A program made the translations under genes and the position numbers. Source: Maricaulis sp. (GTDB lineage Bacteria > Pseudomonadota > Alphaproteobacteria > Caulobacterales > Maricaulaceae). Taken from it: a stretch of 64,000 nucleotides of DNA. The stretch's first letter is position 1. Each line of letters starts with the position of its first letter. Shown piece after piece: positions 27,071 through 34,623 of this stretch. Where the stretch lies: positions 62,001-126,000 of the forward strand of contig NZ_JAEPOL010000002.1 of NCBI RefSeq assembly GCF_017642925.1, written 5' to 3'. The notes beneath the pieces were generated by a model. The model had not been told where the DNA came from. It saw nothing but the letters and a program-made list of their open reading frames with translations, and did no database searches.

Positions 27071-27460
27071 TCAGATCGGCGTGCGCTTATGCAGCCACTG
27101 GTTTTCAGCGAGACTGGGATTGGGAGGGCGTTCATTCCGTTCGGGGCCGAGACCGGCGAGGTTCGTCGTCTCCGGTAGTGCCCAACGCGCCGAGGTAGGC
27201 TGAATCGCATTTCCGGGCTGGTCAGACACGAACCAAGAGCCCATGCCAGAGCATACGAAGTAGCAGAAGCCATCGCTTCCGGAACAGATTCGATCTTCCT
27301 GACATGCCTCGGGAGAGGAGTATGCGGTGCGATGCGGCGCTTCGTGTTTTGAGGCGATCGTTTGGGAGACGGTGGCCATGCGGGCGCCGTGCGCCGGCAC
27401 AGCCAACGCCACCGTGACGAAGGAGAAGATCATCAGCACTGCGATGAACAGACGACGCAT
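27071..27460 (-). CDS. Small exported Cys-rich protein of unknown function
   Basis: About 129 residues with an N-terminal signal peptide (RRLFIAVLMIFSFVTVALA). The mature part has four Cys in CQEDRICSGSDGFCYFVC, a spacing that could bind metal or form disulphides. No family was recognised. ATG at 27460 is chosen; a TTG at 27469 is also in frame but too near AAGGAG. It immediately precedes the multicopper oxidase gene, so it may help periplasmic copper handling. That role is inference. Confidence 0.65.
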   Translation of the reverse strand: MRRLFIAVLMIFSFVTVALAVPAHGARMATVSQTIASKHEAPHRTAYSSPEACQEDRICSGSDGFCYFVCSGMGSWFVSDQPGNAIQPTSARWALPETTNLAGLGPERNERPPNPSLAENQWLHKRTPI

Positions 27461-27526
27461 CGGCGTCAAAACTCCTTGTCAGACAACATTCCGCGCATCC
27501 TTGGCTGGATGAATCTTATATGTCGC

Positions 27527-27566
27527 AACCGCCGCCGCGCATCATTGCTGACGCACCGCGGCGGTT
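27527..27566 (-). terminator. Stem-loop between DUF305 gene and Cys-rich protein gene
   Basis: AACCGCCGC (27527-27535) and GCGGCGGTT (27558-27566) are perfectly complementary. It lies 15 bases past the DUF305 stop on the minus strand. There is no strong T-run, so it may be a weak terminator or an RNA-stabilising hairpin. Confidence 0.55.
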
Positions 27567-27580
27567 CCTACATATCAAAA

Positions 27581-27973
27581 TCACTGGCCGCGCGCGGCGA
27601 GCCATTCCCGCATCATAGCGATCTCACCTTCTTGGGCCGAGATCACCTCCTCGGCGAGTTTGCGGACCTCGGGGTCAGTGCCGTATTGCAGCACGATCCG
27701 CGCCATGTCGATCGCGCCCTGGTGGTGCGGGATCATGCCGCGCATGAAGTCGATGTCGGCGTCGCCGGTGAAGTCGACTGTCATGTCGGCGTGCATACGG
27801 TTATTGGCTTCGATGTAAGCCTGCGTGGATGGGTTGTCGGAGGCCGGCATCGAATGCCCCGGCATGTCGTGGCCTTGCATGGTGGTATCCGTGTTCAGTT
27901 GGCTTTGTGCGATGGCGAGGCCGGCGCTGATGGCGAGTGCGCCGCCAATGAAAATCGGGGTCAGCTTGTGCAT
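27581..27973 (-). CDS. DUF305 family periplasmic protein
   Basis: About 130 residues with a signal peptide (ISAGLAIAQ). The DUF305 core [16 protein letters not shown] carries the conserved His pair, and Met/His residues are frequent ([14 protein letters not shown]), which suits copper binding. ATG at 27973 is chosen with AGGAGC upstream; the longer frame would run into the CopZ-like gene. It follows that gene by 14 bases and shares the CueR-type promoter at 28219-28249. DUF305 proteins are common in copper islands, but their chemistry is not settled. Confidence 0.87.
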   Translation of the reverse strand: MHKLTPIFIGGALAISAGLAIAQSQLNTDTTMQGHDMPGHSMPASDNPSTQAYIEANNRMHADMTVDFTGDADIDFMRGMIPHHQGAIDMARIVLQYGTDPEVRKLAEEVISAQEGEIAMMREWLAARGQ

Positions 27974-27987
27974 GATCTTGCTCCTGT

Positions 27988-28182
27988 TCACTTCACGGTC
28001 GCCGGATAGCCAGCCTCTTCGAGAACCTGCCGAAGGGCTGCCGGGGTTGCGGTCGTCTCGACCTTGACCATCCGCTGGGCGGGGTTGGTATCGATCTTGG
28101 CGGTCGGATCGACCGACTGGATCGCCTTGGTGACGGACTTGGCGCAACCGCCGCAGGTCATGCCTTCGATCTTGAGTTCCAT
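27988..28182 (-). CDS. CopZ/MerP-like heavy-metal-associated domain protein
   Basis: A 64-residue single HMA-domain protein with the metal-binding motif [11 protein letters not shown] near residues 7-17. No signal peptide is seen, so it should be a cytoplasmic copper chaperone that passes Cu(I) to the P-type ATPase encoded divergently at 28347. A second, related copy is at 38749. AGGAGAAAG lies just upstream as a ribosome site. Confidence 0.9.
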   Translation of the reverse strand: MELKIEGMTCGGCAKSVTKAIQSVDPTAKIDTNPAQRMVKVETTATPAALRQVLEEAGYPATVK

Positions 28183-28218
28183 GAGCTTTCTCCTTTGGGT
28201 TCGGTTCTCATGGTCCTC

Positions 28219-28249
28219 AAGTTGGGGTTTCCAACGATGGTAAGGTCAA
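28219..28249 (-). promoter_or_regulatory. CueR-type promoter of the CopZ-like/DUF305 operon
   Basis: On the minus strand TTGACC (28249-28244) and CAACTT (28224-28219) are 19 bases apart. The spacer holds the dyad CCTTACC-ATCG-TTGGAAA. It is back to back with the plus-strand promoter at 28276, so one CueR could open both. Confidence 0.75.
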
Positions 28250-28275
28250 GAGGAAACGAAAAGGAATTTTTACCC

Positions 28276-28306
28276 TTGACCTTCCCATCGTTGGAAGGAG
28301 CATATC
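28276..28306 (+). promoter_or_regulatory. CueR-type promoter of the Cu+ ATPase
   Basis: TTGACC (28276-28281) and CATATC (28301-28306) are 19 bases apart. The spacer has a near-perfect dyad, CCTTCC-CATCGTT-GGAAGG, as in E. coli copA and cueO sites. It lies 41 bases before the ATPase start. The cueR gene follows the ATPase. Confidence 0.85.
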
Positions 28307-28346
28307 AGTGTCCGAACTCGAATTCTGACTTAGAAAGGAGGCGGCA

Positions 28347-31076
28347 ATGGATGCCCCTGTTCGAGCTGCGGACAAGATGAATGCAGCAATTTCCCTGCCT
28401 ATCGAGGGCATGACCTGCGCATCCTGCGTCGGCCGTGTCGAGAGAGCCCTGAAGGCCGTCCCCGGCGTCGCCAACGCGGTCGTCAATCTGGCGACCGAGA
28501 AGGCCAGCATCACGACGAACGACACGGTTGATCGCATAGCGCTCGTCAAGGCGGTCGAAAATGCTGGCTATGAAGTGCCGGCCAGCTTCAGTGCGCCGAA
28601 AGCTGCCCTCCTTGAAGTGCCGATCGAAGGCATGACCTGCGCTTCTTGTGTGGGGCGGGTGGAAAAGGCCCTCAAGGCCATCCCCGGCGTTGCCAATGCC
28701 GTGGTCAACCTCGCTACCGAGAAAGCCAGCATCACGACGAGCGGCCCGGTGGACCGAGCGGTCGTCGTGAAGGCCGTGGAGGACGCAGGCTACGCGGTTT
28801 CGGCAAGTTTCACCGCGCCGGCGGCGGCTTCGCTTGAGGTCGCGATCGAGGGCATGACCTGCGCCTCCTGCGTGGGACGTGTCGAAAAGGCGCTCAAGGC
28901 CGTGCCGGGCGTCACCAACGCCGTCGTCAACCTCGCCACCGAGAAGGCCACCGTCCAGGGAACCGCCGATGCTGCGGCCATCGTCGCGGCAATCGCGAAC
29001 GCGGGCTACGAGGCCAAGGTGATCGCGGCGGCGACCGGGGCGGGCCAGGCCGAGGTCGATGACCGCGCCGAGAAGAAGGAAGCCGAACGCCGTGAGCTGA
29101 CCCGCGATTTCACCATCGCGGCGGTTCTGACCGCGCCGGTCTTCATCCTGGAGATGGGGTCGCACCTCATTCCGGGCGCGCACGACATGATCGCCGCGAC
29201 CATCGGCATGCAGAACAGTTGGTATCTTCAGTTCGTGCTGACGACGCTGGTGCTGTTCGTGCCCGGCATCCGCTTCTACGACAAGGGCCTCCCGGCGCTC
29301 TGGCGGCTGGCTCCCGACATGAACTCGCTGGTCGCCGTCGGCTCGCTGGCCGCCTACCTCTATTCGCTGGTGGCGACCTTCGCGCCGGGCTTCCTGCCCG
29401 CTGGGACGGTGAACGTCTATTATGAAGCCGCCGCGGTTATCGTCACCCTGATCCTGCTCGGCCGGTTGCTCGAGGCCCGCGCCAAGGGGCGCACTTCGGA
29501 AGCGATCAAGCGGCTGGTCGGACTTCAGGCCAAGACCGCGCGTGTCCGCCGCGACGGCAAGACGGTCGATCTGCCGATCGATTCGGTGCTGTCCGGCGAC
29601 ATCGTGGAGGTCCGCCCCGGCGACCGTATCCCGGTCGATGGTGAAGTCATCGAGGGCGAAAGCTATGTCGACGAGTCGATGATCACCGGCGAACCGATCC
29701 CGGTGTCCAAGACGAGCGGCAGCGAGGTCGTGGCCGGAACCGTGAACCAGAAGGGCGCCTTCGCGATCCGGGCCACGGCGGTCGGCGGCAACACGGTGCT
29801 GTCGCAGATCATCCGCATGGTCGAGGAAGCACAAGGGTCGAAGCTGCCGATCCAGGCGCTGGTCGACAAGGTGACGATGTATTTCGTGCCGGCGGTCTTC
29901 GCCGTCGCCGCCCTCACCTTCGCTGCATGGCTCTATTTCGGCCCGTCGCCTGCGTTGACCTTCGCGCTGGTCAATGCCGTCGCCGTGCTGATCATCGCCT
30001 GCCCCTGCGCCATGGGTCTGGCAACGCCGACCTCGATCATGGTCGGCACCGGCCGGGGCGCGGAGCTGGGCGTGCTGTTCCGCAAGGGTGAAGCGTTGCA
30101 ACTGCTGAAGGATGCCAAGGTGGTGGCCGTCGACAAGACCGGCACGCTGACCGAAGGCAAGCCGGCGCTGACCGACCTCGAACTGGCCGCCGGCTTCGAC
30201 CGGACGACGGTGCTGGGCCTGGTCGCAGCCGTCGAAGCCAAGTCGGAACACCCGATTGCCCGCGCCATCGTGGATGCGGCCGAGGCGGAAGGCATTGCAC
30301 TGCCCGCCGTGTCGGACTTCGAGTCGGTGACCGGCTTCGGCGTGAAGGCCGTGGTCGACGGCAAGCGCATCGAGATCGGCGCGGATCGCTACATGGTCGA
30401 GCTTGGCCATGACGTGGCGGGCTTCGCCCAGGTTGCCGAACGTCTGGGCAACGAGGGCAAGTCGCCGCTCTATGCGGCGATCGACGGCAAGCTGGCGACG
30501 ATCATCGCCGTGGCCGACCCGATCAAGGAGACGACGCCGGCGGCGATCAAGGCGCTGCACGACCTCGGCCTGAAGGTCGCGATGATCACCGGCGACAACA
30601 AGCGCACGGCCAAGGCCATCGCGGCTCGCCTGGGCATCGACGAGGTGGTGGCGGAGGTGCTGCCGGACGGCAAGGTCGACTCGATCCGCCGGCTCAAGGC
30701 CGAGCATGGCAAGGTCGCCTTCGTCGGCGACGGCATCAACGACGCTCCGGCGCTGGCCGAGGCGGATGTGGGTCTCGCCATCGGCACGGGCACGGACATC
30801 GCCATCGAGGCGGCGGACGTGGTGCTGATGTCGGGCAGCCTGACCGGGGTGCCGAACGCCATCGCGCTGTCCAAGGCGACGATCGGCAATATCCGGCAGA
30901 ACCTGTTCTGGGCCTTCGCCTACAACACGGCCCTGATCCCGGTCGCCGCGGGTGCGCTCTATCCGGCCTACGGCATCCTCTTGTCGCCGGTCTTTGCCGC
31001 CGGCGCCATGGCCCTGTCGAGCGTCTTCGTCCTCGGCAATGCGCTCCGGCTCAAGACCTTCAAGGTCCAGGGCTGA
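28347..31076 (+). CDS. copA: Cu+-exporting P1B-type ATPase with three HMA domains
   Basis: A 909-residue inner-membrane copper pump. Three N-terminal HMA domains (about residues 17-80, 90-155 and 164-225) each carry [12 protein letters not shown] and are very alike. The core has CPC in [28 protein letters not shown] and [11 protein letters not shown]. The last helices have [11 protein letters not shown] and MALSSVFV, as in the Cu+ subgroup. It exports Cu(I) to the periplasm, where the multicopper oxidase can act. It sits under a CueR-type promoter and is followed by a stem-loop and cueR. Confidence 0.95.
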   Translation: MDAPVRAADKMNAAISLPIEGMTCASCVGRVERALKAVPGVANAVVNLATEKASITTNDTVDRIALVKAVENAGYEVPASFSAPKAALLEVPIEGMTCASCVGRVEKALKAIPGVANAVVNLATEKASITTSGPVDRAVVVKAVEDAGYAVSASFTAPAAASLEVAIEGMTCASCVGRVEKALKAVPGVTNAVVNLATEKATVQGTADAAAIVAAIANAGYEAKVIAAATGAGQAEVDDRAEKKEAERRELTRDFTIAAVLTAPVFILEMGSHLIPGAHDMIAATIGMQNSWYLQFVLTTLVLFVPGIRFYDKGLPALWRLAPDMNSLVAVGSLAAYLYSLVATFAPGFLPAGTVNVYYEAAAVIVTLILLGRLLEARAKGRTSEAIKRLVGLQAKTARVRRDGKTVDLPIDSVLSGDIVEVRPGDRIPVDGEVIEGESYVDESMITGEPIPVSKTSGSEVVAGTVNQKGAFAIRATAVGGNTVLSQIIRMVEEAQGSKLPIQALVDKVTMYFVPAVFAVAALTFAAWLYFGPSPALTFALVNAVAVLIIACPCAMGLATPTSIMVGTGRGAELGVLFRKGEALQLLKDAKVVAVDKTGTLTEGKPALTDLELAAGFDRTTVLGLVAAVEAKSEHPIARAIVDAAEAEGIALPAVSDFESVTGFGVKAVVDGKRIEIGADRYMVELGHDVAGFAQVAERLGNEGKSPLYAAIDGKLATIIAVADPIKETTPAAIKALHDLGLKVAMITGDNKRTAKAIAARLGIDEVVAEVLPDGKVDSIRRLKAEHGKVAFVGDGINDAPALAEADVGLAIGTGTDIAIEAADVVLMSGSLTGVPNAIALSKATIGNIRQNLFWAFAYNTALIPVAAGALYPAYGILLSPVFAAGAMALSSVFVLGNALRLKTFKVQG

Positions 31077-31085
31077 TGAAACCAG

Positions 31086-31115
31086 ACAGCCGATCCTATA
31101 TTTAGGGTCGGCTGT
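31086..31115 (+). terminator. Stem-loop between the Cu+ ATPase gene and cueR
   Basis: ACAGCCGATCC (31086-31096) pairs with GGGTCGGCTGT (31105-31115) with one G-T pair. The following T content is low, so read-through into cueR, 22 bases on, is possible. Confidence 0.5.
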
Positions 31116-31137
31116 CCTTACATATGGGAGATTGTTC

Positions 31138-31587
31138 ATGAACATCGGACAGGCAGCAAAGGCATCGGGCGTTTCGGCCAAGATGATCCGCTACTACGAG
31201 CAGACAGGTCTCATCCCGGCTGCTGATCGGAAGGACTCCGGCTACCGCGATTATTCGGCTACCGATGTCCACATGCTGCGCTTCATCCGCCGCGCGCGCG
31301 ACCTCGGTTTTTCGGTGGCCGAGATCGGCGACCTGCTCAACCTCTGGCGCGACGAGACGCGACAGAGCGCAGAAGTGAAGCGCTTGGCGCAGGGCCATAT
31401 CGACGCGCTGGAGAGGAAGATCGCGGATATGCAGGACATGGCCCACACGCTCACCATGCTGGTGAACGCCTGCCAAGGGGATCATCGGCCGCATTGCCCG
31501 ATCCTACAGCGCCTTGAGACCGATCAGGACGATGAAGATCTTTCGATCCGGCCTCGGTCCGGCGCGGTCAATCGCTCGCTGCAATAA
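31138..31587 (+). CDS. cueR: CueR/HmrR-type Cu(I)-responsive MerR regulator
   Basis: A 149-residue MerR-family activator. The DNA-binding half reads MNIGQAAKASGVSAKMIRYYEQ. The metal loop has two Cys eight residues apart in NACQGDHRPHCPI, matching the CueR Cu(I) site. It should bend and activate promoters with 19-bp spacers, of which several occur here (15597, 24117, 28219, 28276, 38987, 39043). ATG at 31138 has GGGAG upstream. The tail after residue 130 is longer than in E. coli CueR. Confidence 0.93.
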   Translation: MNIGQAAKASGVSAKMIRYYEQTGLIPAADRKDSGYRDYSATDVHMLRFIRRARDLGFSVAEIGDLLNLWRDETRQSAEVKRLAQGHIDALERKIADMQDMAHTLTMLVNACQGDHRPHCPILQRLETDQDDEDLSIRPRSGAVNRSLQ

Positions 31588-31646
31588 CCGCATGCCCAAG
31601 CAGCCTTTCGGCTGCGAGGGCGCAGAGCGAGGACCTGACCCGGTGC

Positions 31647-31669
31647 GTCCCCGCCAAAATGGCGGGGAC
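31647..31669. terminator. Bidirectional terminator between cueR and the MFS gene
   Basis: GTCCCCGCC and GGCGGGGAC form a perfect 9-bp stem around a 5-base loop, between two convergent genes. The T-runs on either side are poor. Confidence 0.6.
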
Positions 31670-31677
31670 ATTGCGTT

Positions 31678-32862
31678 TCAGGCTTGCGGTTTGCGTGCCG
31701 CTTGCCAGAGCAACGGCACGAGGATCAAGGCGACCGGCGGAAACAATAGCCAGTTGATTGCCGCCCAGCCCGAGTTGTGCAGGACGCTGCCTGCCAGAAA
31801 CGAGACGGCGGCGGTCGTGCCGAAGACCATGAAGTCGTTTGCGCCCTGCGCCTTGGCGCGCTCGCCCGGCGTATGGCAGTCTGTGACCATCGCCGTCGCT
31901 CCGATGAAGCTGAAATTCCAGCCGATGCCCATGATGGCCAGAGACCCCCAGAAATTGATTAGCTCAAGCCCGGCCAGCGCGACGATGGCCGAGACGGCGA
32001 TGAGCAGCATCCCCGCCGCCGTCACACGCTCCTTGCCGAAGCGTGTCATGAGGCGGCCGGTGACGAAGCTCGGCGCGAACATCGCCAGTAGATGCCACTG
32101 GATTCCGAGTGCTGCGCTGTCGACCGAATGGCCGGTATTGACCATCGCGATCGGTGCGGCCGTCATGACGAAAGCCATGAGGCCGTAGGAGACGACGCCG
32201 GCCGCGACGGCAAGCATGTAGCGGGGCATCATCAGGATCTGGATCAGGGAACGGCCGGAGCTTTCCGACGCGGATTGCGAAGCGGATTGCGGCGTGCGCA
32301 GCATCAACAGAATCGGGATCGACAACAACGGAAGCGCCGCCTGGCTGAGGAAGCTGCCGACATAGGGGGTGCCGGGGAAGGAATCGCGTGTCCAGATGAC
32401 GAGCTGCGGACCGATTACAGCCGCGATCAGCCCACCGACCATCACCCAGGAGATTGCTCGTGCCTTCAAAGCGCCTTCGGCAGCATCGGCGGCAGCGAAG
32501 CGATAGCTTTGGACGTAGGAACCGTAGAGACCGGCGGTAAAGCAGCCGACGCAGAACAGTAGGAACGACGATACGAAGATGCCAAACGCCGCGATGAGTC
32601 CCGCTGCGAGGCCGAACAACGCGCCGAACAGATAACCGCCACGGCGCCCCCAGGCGCGCATGACGAAGGCGGCGGGCAGCGTGCCGATTGCGAGGCCGAG
32701 ACCGAAGAGACTGACCGGCAGCGTCACCCATGCGGGGTTGTCGGCAAGCTGCTGGCCGACCAGGCCGCCGAGCGACATGACGATCGGCGCGCTCGATCCT
32801 CCGAGCGCCTGCGCGGCAGTAAGGACGGTGATGTTGCGCCGGACAGTTACCGTATCGTCCAT
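31678..32862 (-). CDS. MFS transporter divergent from csoR
   Basis: About 394 residues with 12 predicted hydrophobic helices. An Ala/Gly-rich start (LTAAQALGGSSAPIVMSL) and a loop RAWGRRGGYLFG between helices 2 and 3 are like the MFS motif A. ATG at 32862 has GGGAGG upstream. Its promoter shares the intergenic region with csoR, so it should be derepressed by copper. The substrate may be copper or a copper-complexed small molecule. This is inference; no metal motif is obvious. Confidence 0.83.
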   Translation of the reverse strand: MDDTVTVRRNITVLTAAQALGGSSAPIVMSLGGLVGQQLADNPAWVTLPVSLFGLGLAIGTLPAAFVMRAWGRRGGYLFGALFGLAAGLIAAFGIFVSSFLLFCVGCFTAGLYGSYVQSYRFAAADAAEGALKARAISWVMVGGLIAAVIGPQLVIWTRDSFPGTPYVGSFLSQAALPLLSIPILLMLRTPQSASQSASESSGRSLIQILMMPRYMLAVAAGVVSYGLMAFVMTAAPIAMVNTGHSVDSAALGIQWHLLAMFAPSFVTGRLMTRFGKERVTAAGMLLIAVSAIVALAGLELINFWGSLAIMGIGWNFSFIGATAMVTDCHTPGERAKAQGANDFMVFGTTAAVSFLAGSVLHNSGWAAINWLLFPPVALILVPLLWQAARKPQA

Positions 32863-32952
32863 TGGACCTCCCACGATTATTTGCTTCGACGTTGACATGC
32901 CGGCAAAACTCTTGGGTTTTGCGGGAACCAAACTTTTGCTCTAACGTATATA

Positions 32953-32967
32953 TACCCATACCGGGTA
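32953..32967 (+). promoter_or_regulatory. CsoR-type operator
   Basis: TACCC-ATACC-GGGTA, followed by GGGG, is the G/C-tract palindrome bound by CsoR-family repressors. It lies 11 bases before the csoR start and 91 bases upstream of the divergent MFS gene, so one site could control both directions. Confidence 0.7.
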
Positions 32968-32978
32968 GGGGTAGCTGG

Positions 32979-33254
32979 ATGTGCAACAAAAATTCCAAGC
33001 AGATCATCGCGTCGCTCAACCGGATCGCCGGGCAGGTTCGCGGTGTCGGCCAGATGGTCGAGGACGAGCGATACTGCATCGACATTCTCAACCAGATCCA
33101 CGCGGTTAAAGCCGCGCTCTCCAAGGTGGAGAACCAGGTGTTGCGATCGCATGCCGCCTGCTGCGTCGAGGAGGCGATCGCATCGGGCGATGCAGACCTT
33201 CAGCGCGCCAAGTTCAATGAACTGGTGGAGGTGTTCGCGAAAGCGAAACTTTAG
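32979..33254 (+). CDS. csoR: CsoR-family Cu(I)-sensing repressor
   Basis: A 91-residue all-helical repressor (DUF156). The Cu(I) site is complete: Cys in RYCIDIL, then His 25 residues later and Cys 29 residues later (RSHAACC), the C-x24-H-x3-C pattern of CsoR. RcnR- and FrmR-type ligands are not matched. Copper binding should release DNA and turn on this operon and probably the MFS gene. It is the first gene before the glutaredoxin-MauE fusion, the DUF305 protein and the second Cu+ ATPase. Confidence 0.92.
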   Translation: MCNKNSKQIIASLNRIAGQVRGVGQMVEDERYCIDILNQIHAVKAALSKVENQVLRSHAACCVEEAIASGDADLQRAKFNELVEVFAKAKL

Positions 33255-33271
33255 ATCGAAGGGATCAGACT

Positions 33272-34033
33272 ATGGCGACCCATGCAGCCAAACGCGCCGA
33301 ACTTCATAGAATGGTGATGGAAAACCATACCTGCCCCTACGGGTTGAAAGCGCTCGATCTGCTCAAGCGGGAAGGCTACGAGGTCGACGATCACCATCTG
33401 ACGACCCGCGCGGAGACGGACGCCTTCAAGGCAAAGCATGATGTTCAATCGACGCCGCAGACCTTCATAGGCGGCAAGCGGATCGGCGGTTACGATGATC
33501 TCGTCCGGTTCTTCGGCGGCAAGGTCGAGGACAAGGATGCCGTTACCTACAAGCCGGTGATCGCGCTGTTCGCGATGGCTGCCCTAATGGCTTTGGCCGC
33601 GAGTTGGGCGGCGTTCGGGAACCTCGCGACGGTCCAAGCCGCCGAATGGCTCATCGCCATCGCGATGTGCCTTCTTGCCCTTCAGAAACTGAAGGACGTG
33701 GAAGGCTTCGCGACCATGTTCCTGAACTACGACCTTCTGGCGCAGCGATGGGTCCGATATGCCTACATCTATCCCTTCGCGGAGGCGCTCGCCGGCGTCC
33801 TGATGATCTCCGGTGCCCTGATGTGGGTGTCGATCCCCGTCGCGCTGTTCATCGGCGGCATCGGCGCGGTCTCGGTGTTCAAGGCGGTCTATATCGACAG
33901 GCGCGAGCTGAAATGCGCCTGCGTCGGTGGCGACAGCAACGTGCCGCTCGGCTTCGTGTCGCTCACCGAGAACCTCATGATGATCGGCATGGCGGTCTGG
34001 ATGATCTTCAAGCCGATGGGCATTGGACACTGA
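33272..34033 (+). CDS. Glutaredoxin-MauE/DoxX fusion redox membrane protein
   Basis: A 253-residue fusion. Residues 1-80 form a glutaredoxin domain with CPYG at about 21-24 and the cis-Pro loop STPQTFIGG. The rest has about four transmembrane helices of the MauE/DoxX redox-membrane type and a cytoplasm-facing KCACVGG motif near residue 213. It could carry electrons from glutathione across the membrane, keeping periplasmic thiols or copper reduced. It is within the CsoR operon, 17 bases after csoR. The direction of electron flow is inferred. Confidence 0.83.
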   Translation: MATHAAKRAELHRMVMENHTCPYGLKALDLLKREGYEVDDHHLTTRAETDAFKAKHDVQSTPQTFIGGKRIGGYDDLVRFFGGKVEDKDAVTYKPVIALFAMAALMALAASWAAFGNLATVQAAEWLIAIAMCLLALQKLKDVEGFATMFLNYDLLAQRWVRYAYIYPFAEALAGVLMISGALMWVSIPVALFIGGIGAVSVFKAVYIDRRELKCACVGGDSNVPLGFVSLTENLMMIGMAVWMIFKPMGIGH

Positions 34034-34054
34034 CAACCGCGAAAGGACGATCAA

Positions 34055-34558
34055 ATGGCGAGCGACCACACGGCTCATGGCGGGCATTCGGGGAATAGCC
34101 ACGGCTCCCATGGCCGTCCCTATCTGATGTTCTGGATCAACATGATCCTCGGCCTCATCGTGATGTATGTCGTGATGTTTTCGATGATCGACGGCTGGGG
34201 CGACTTCCGGAACAATCTGAACATGCTTTACATGGCGATAACCATGTGGGCGCCGATGGGCATCTTCATGCTGGCGACGATGCCGGGCATGTTTCCGAAC
34301 CGCAGCGTGAATATTGTCCTCTATGTGCTTTTTGTCGTCCTTACCCTGGGATCATTTTGGGCGACTCGATCCCAAGCCATGATCGATGACCGCCAGTTTA
34401 TCGACTCGATGATTCCGCATCACTCGGGAGCCATCTTGATGTGCAGAGAGGCCAACCTGTCGGACGCCGAGCTTCTGGCGTTGTGTGAAGAGATTGAGGT
34501 CGCCCAGCGTCGCGAGATCGAGCAAATGCAGGCGATTGCTGGCCGGCTGAACGATTAG
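34055..34558 (+). CDS. Membrane-anchored DUF305 protein
   Basis: A 167-residue protein with a His-rich N-terminus (HTAHGGHSGNSHGSHG), three hydrophobic helices (about residues 24-46, 57-75 and 84-103) and a C-terminal DUF305 domain with FIDSMIPHHSGAILMC. It differs from the DUF305 gene at 27581, which is a soluble exported form. The position in the CsoR operon, before a Cu+ ATPase, suggests a copper-binding partner at the membrane. Confidence 0.83.
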   Translation: MASDHTAHGGHSGNSHGSHGRPYLMFWINMILGLIVMYVVMFSMIDGWGDFRNNLNMLYMAITMWAPMGIFMLATMPGMFPNRSVNIVLYVLFVVLTLGSFWATRSQAMIDDRQFIDSMIPHHSGAILMCREANLSDAELLALCEEIEVAQRREIEQMQAIAGRLND

Positions 34559-34623
34559 TCGGGGCTTGGTTCGCATGCGGTGGCAACCTGCATGCGGGGA
34601 GATAAGGGAAGCGGAGGCTTACT

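Noticed and set aside
28395-29020. Possible CRISPR-like or tandem array
   Set aside because: The repeats are coding HMA domains about 220 bases apart. No CRISPR array or cas gene was seen in the window.
28305-31181. Long minus-strand frame of 958 codons
   Set aside because: It lies opposite the three-HMA Cu+ ATPase, which has all P-type motifs. The frame is an antisense shadow.
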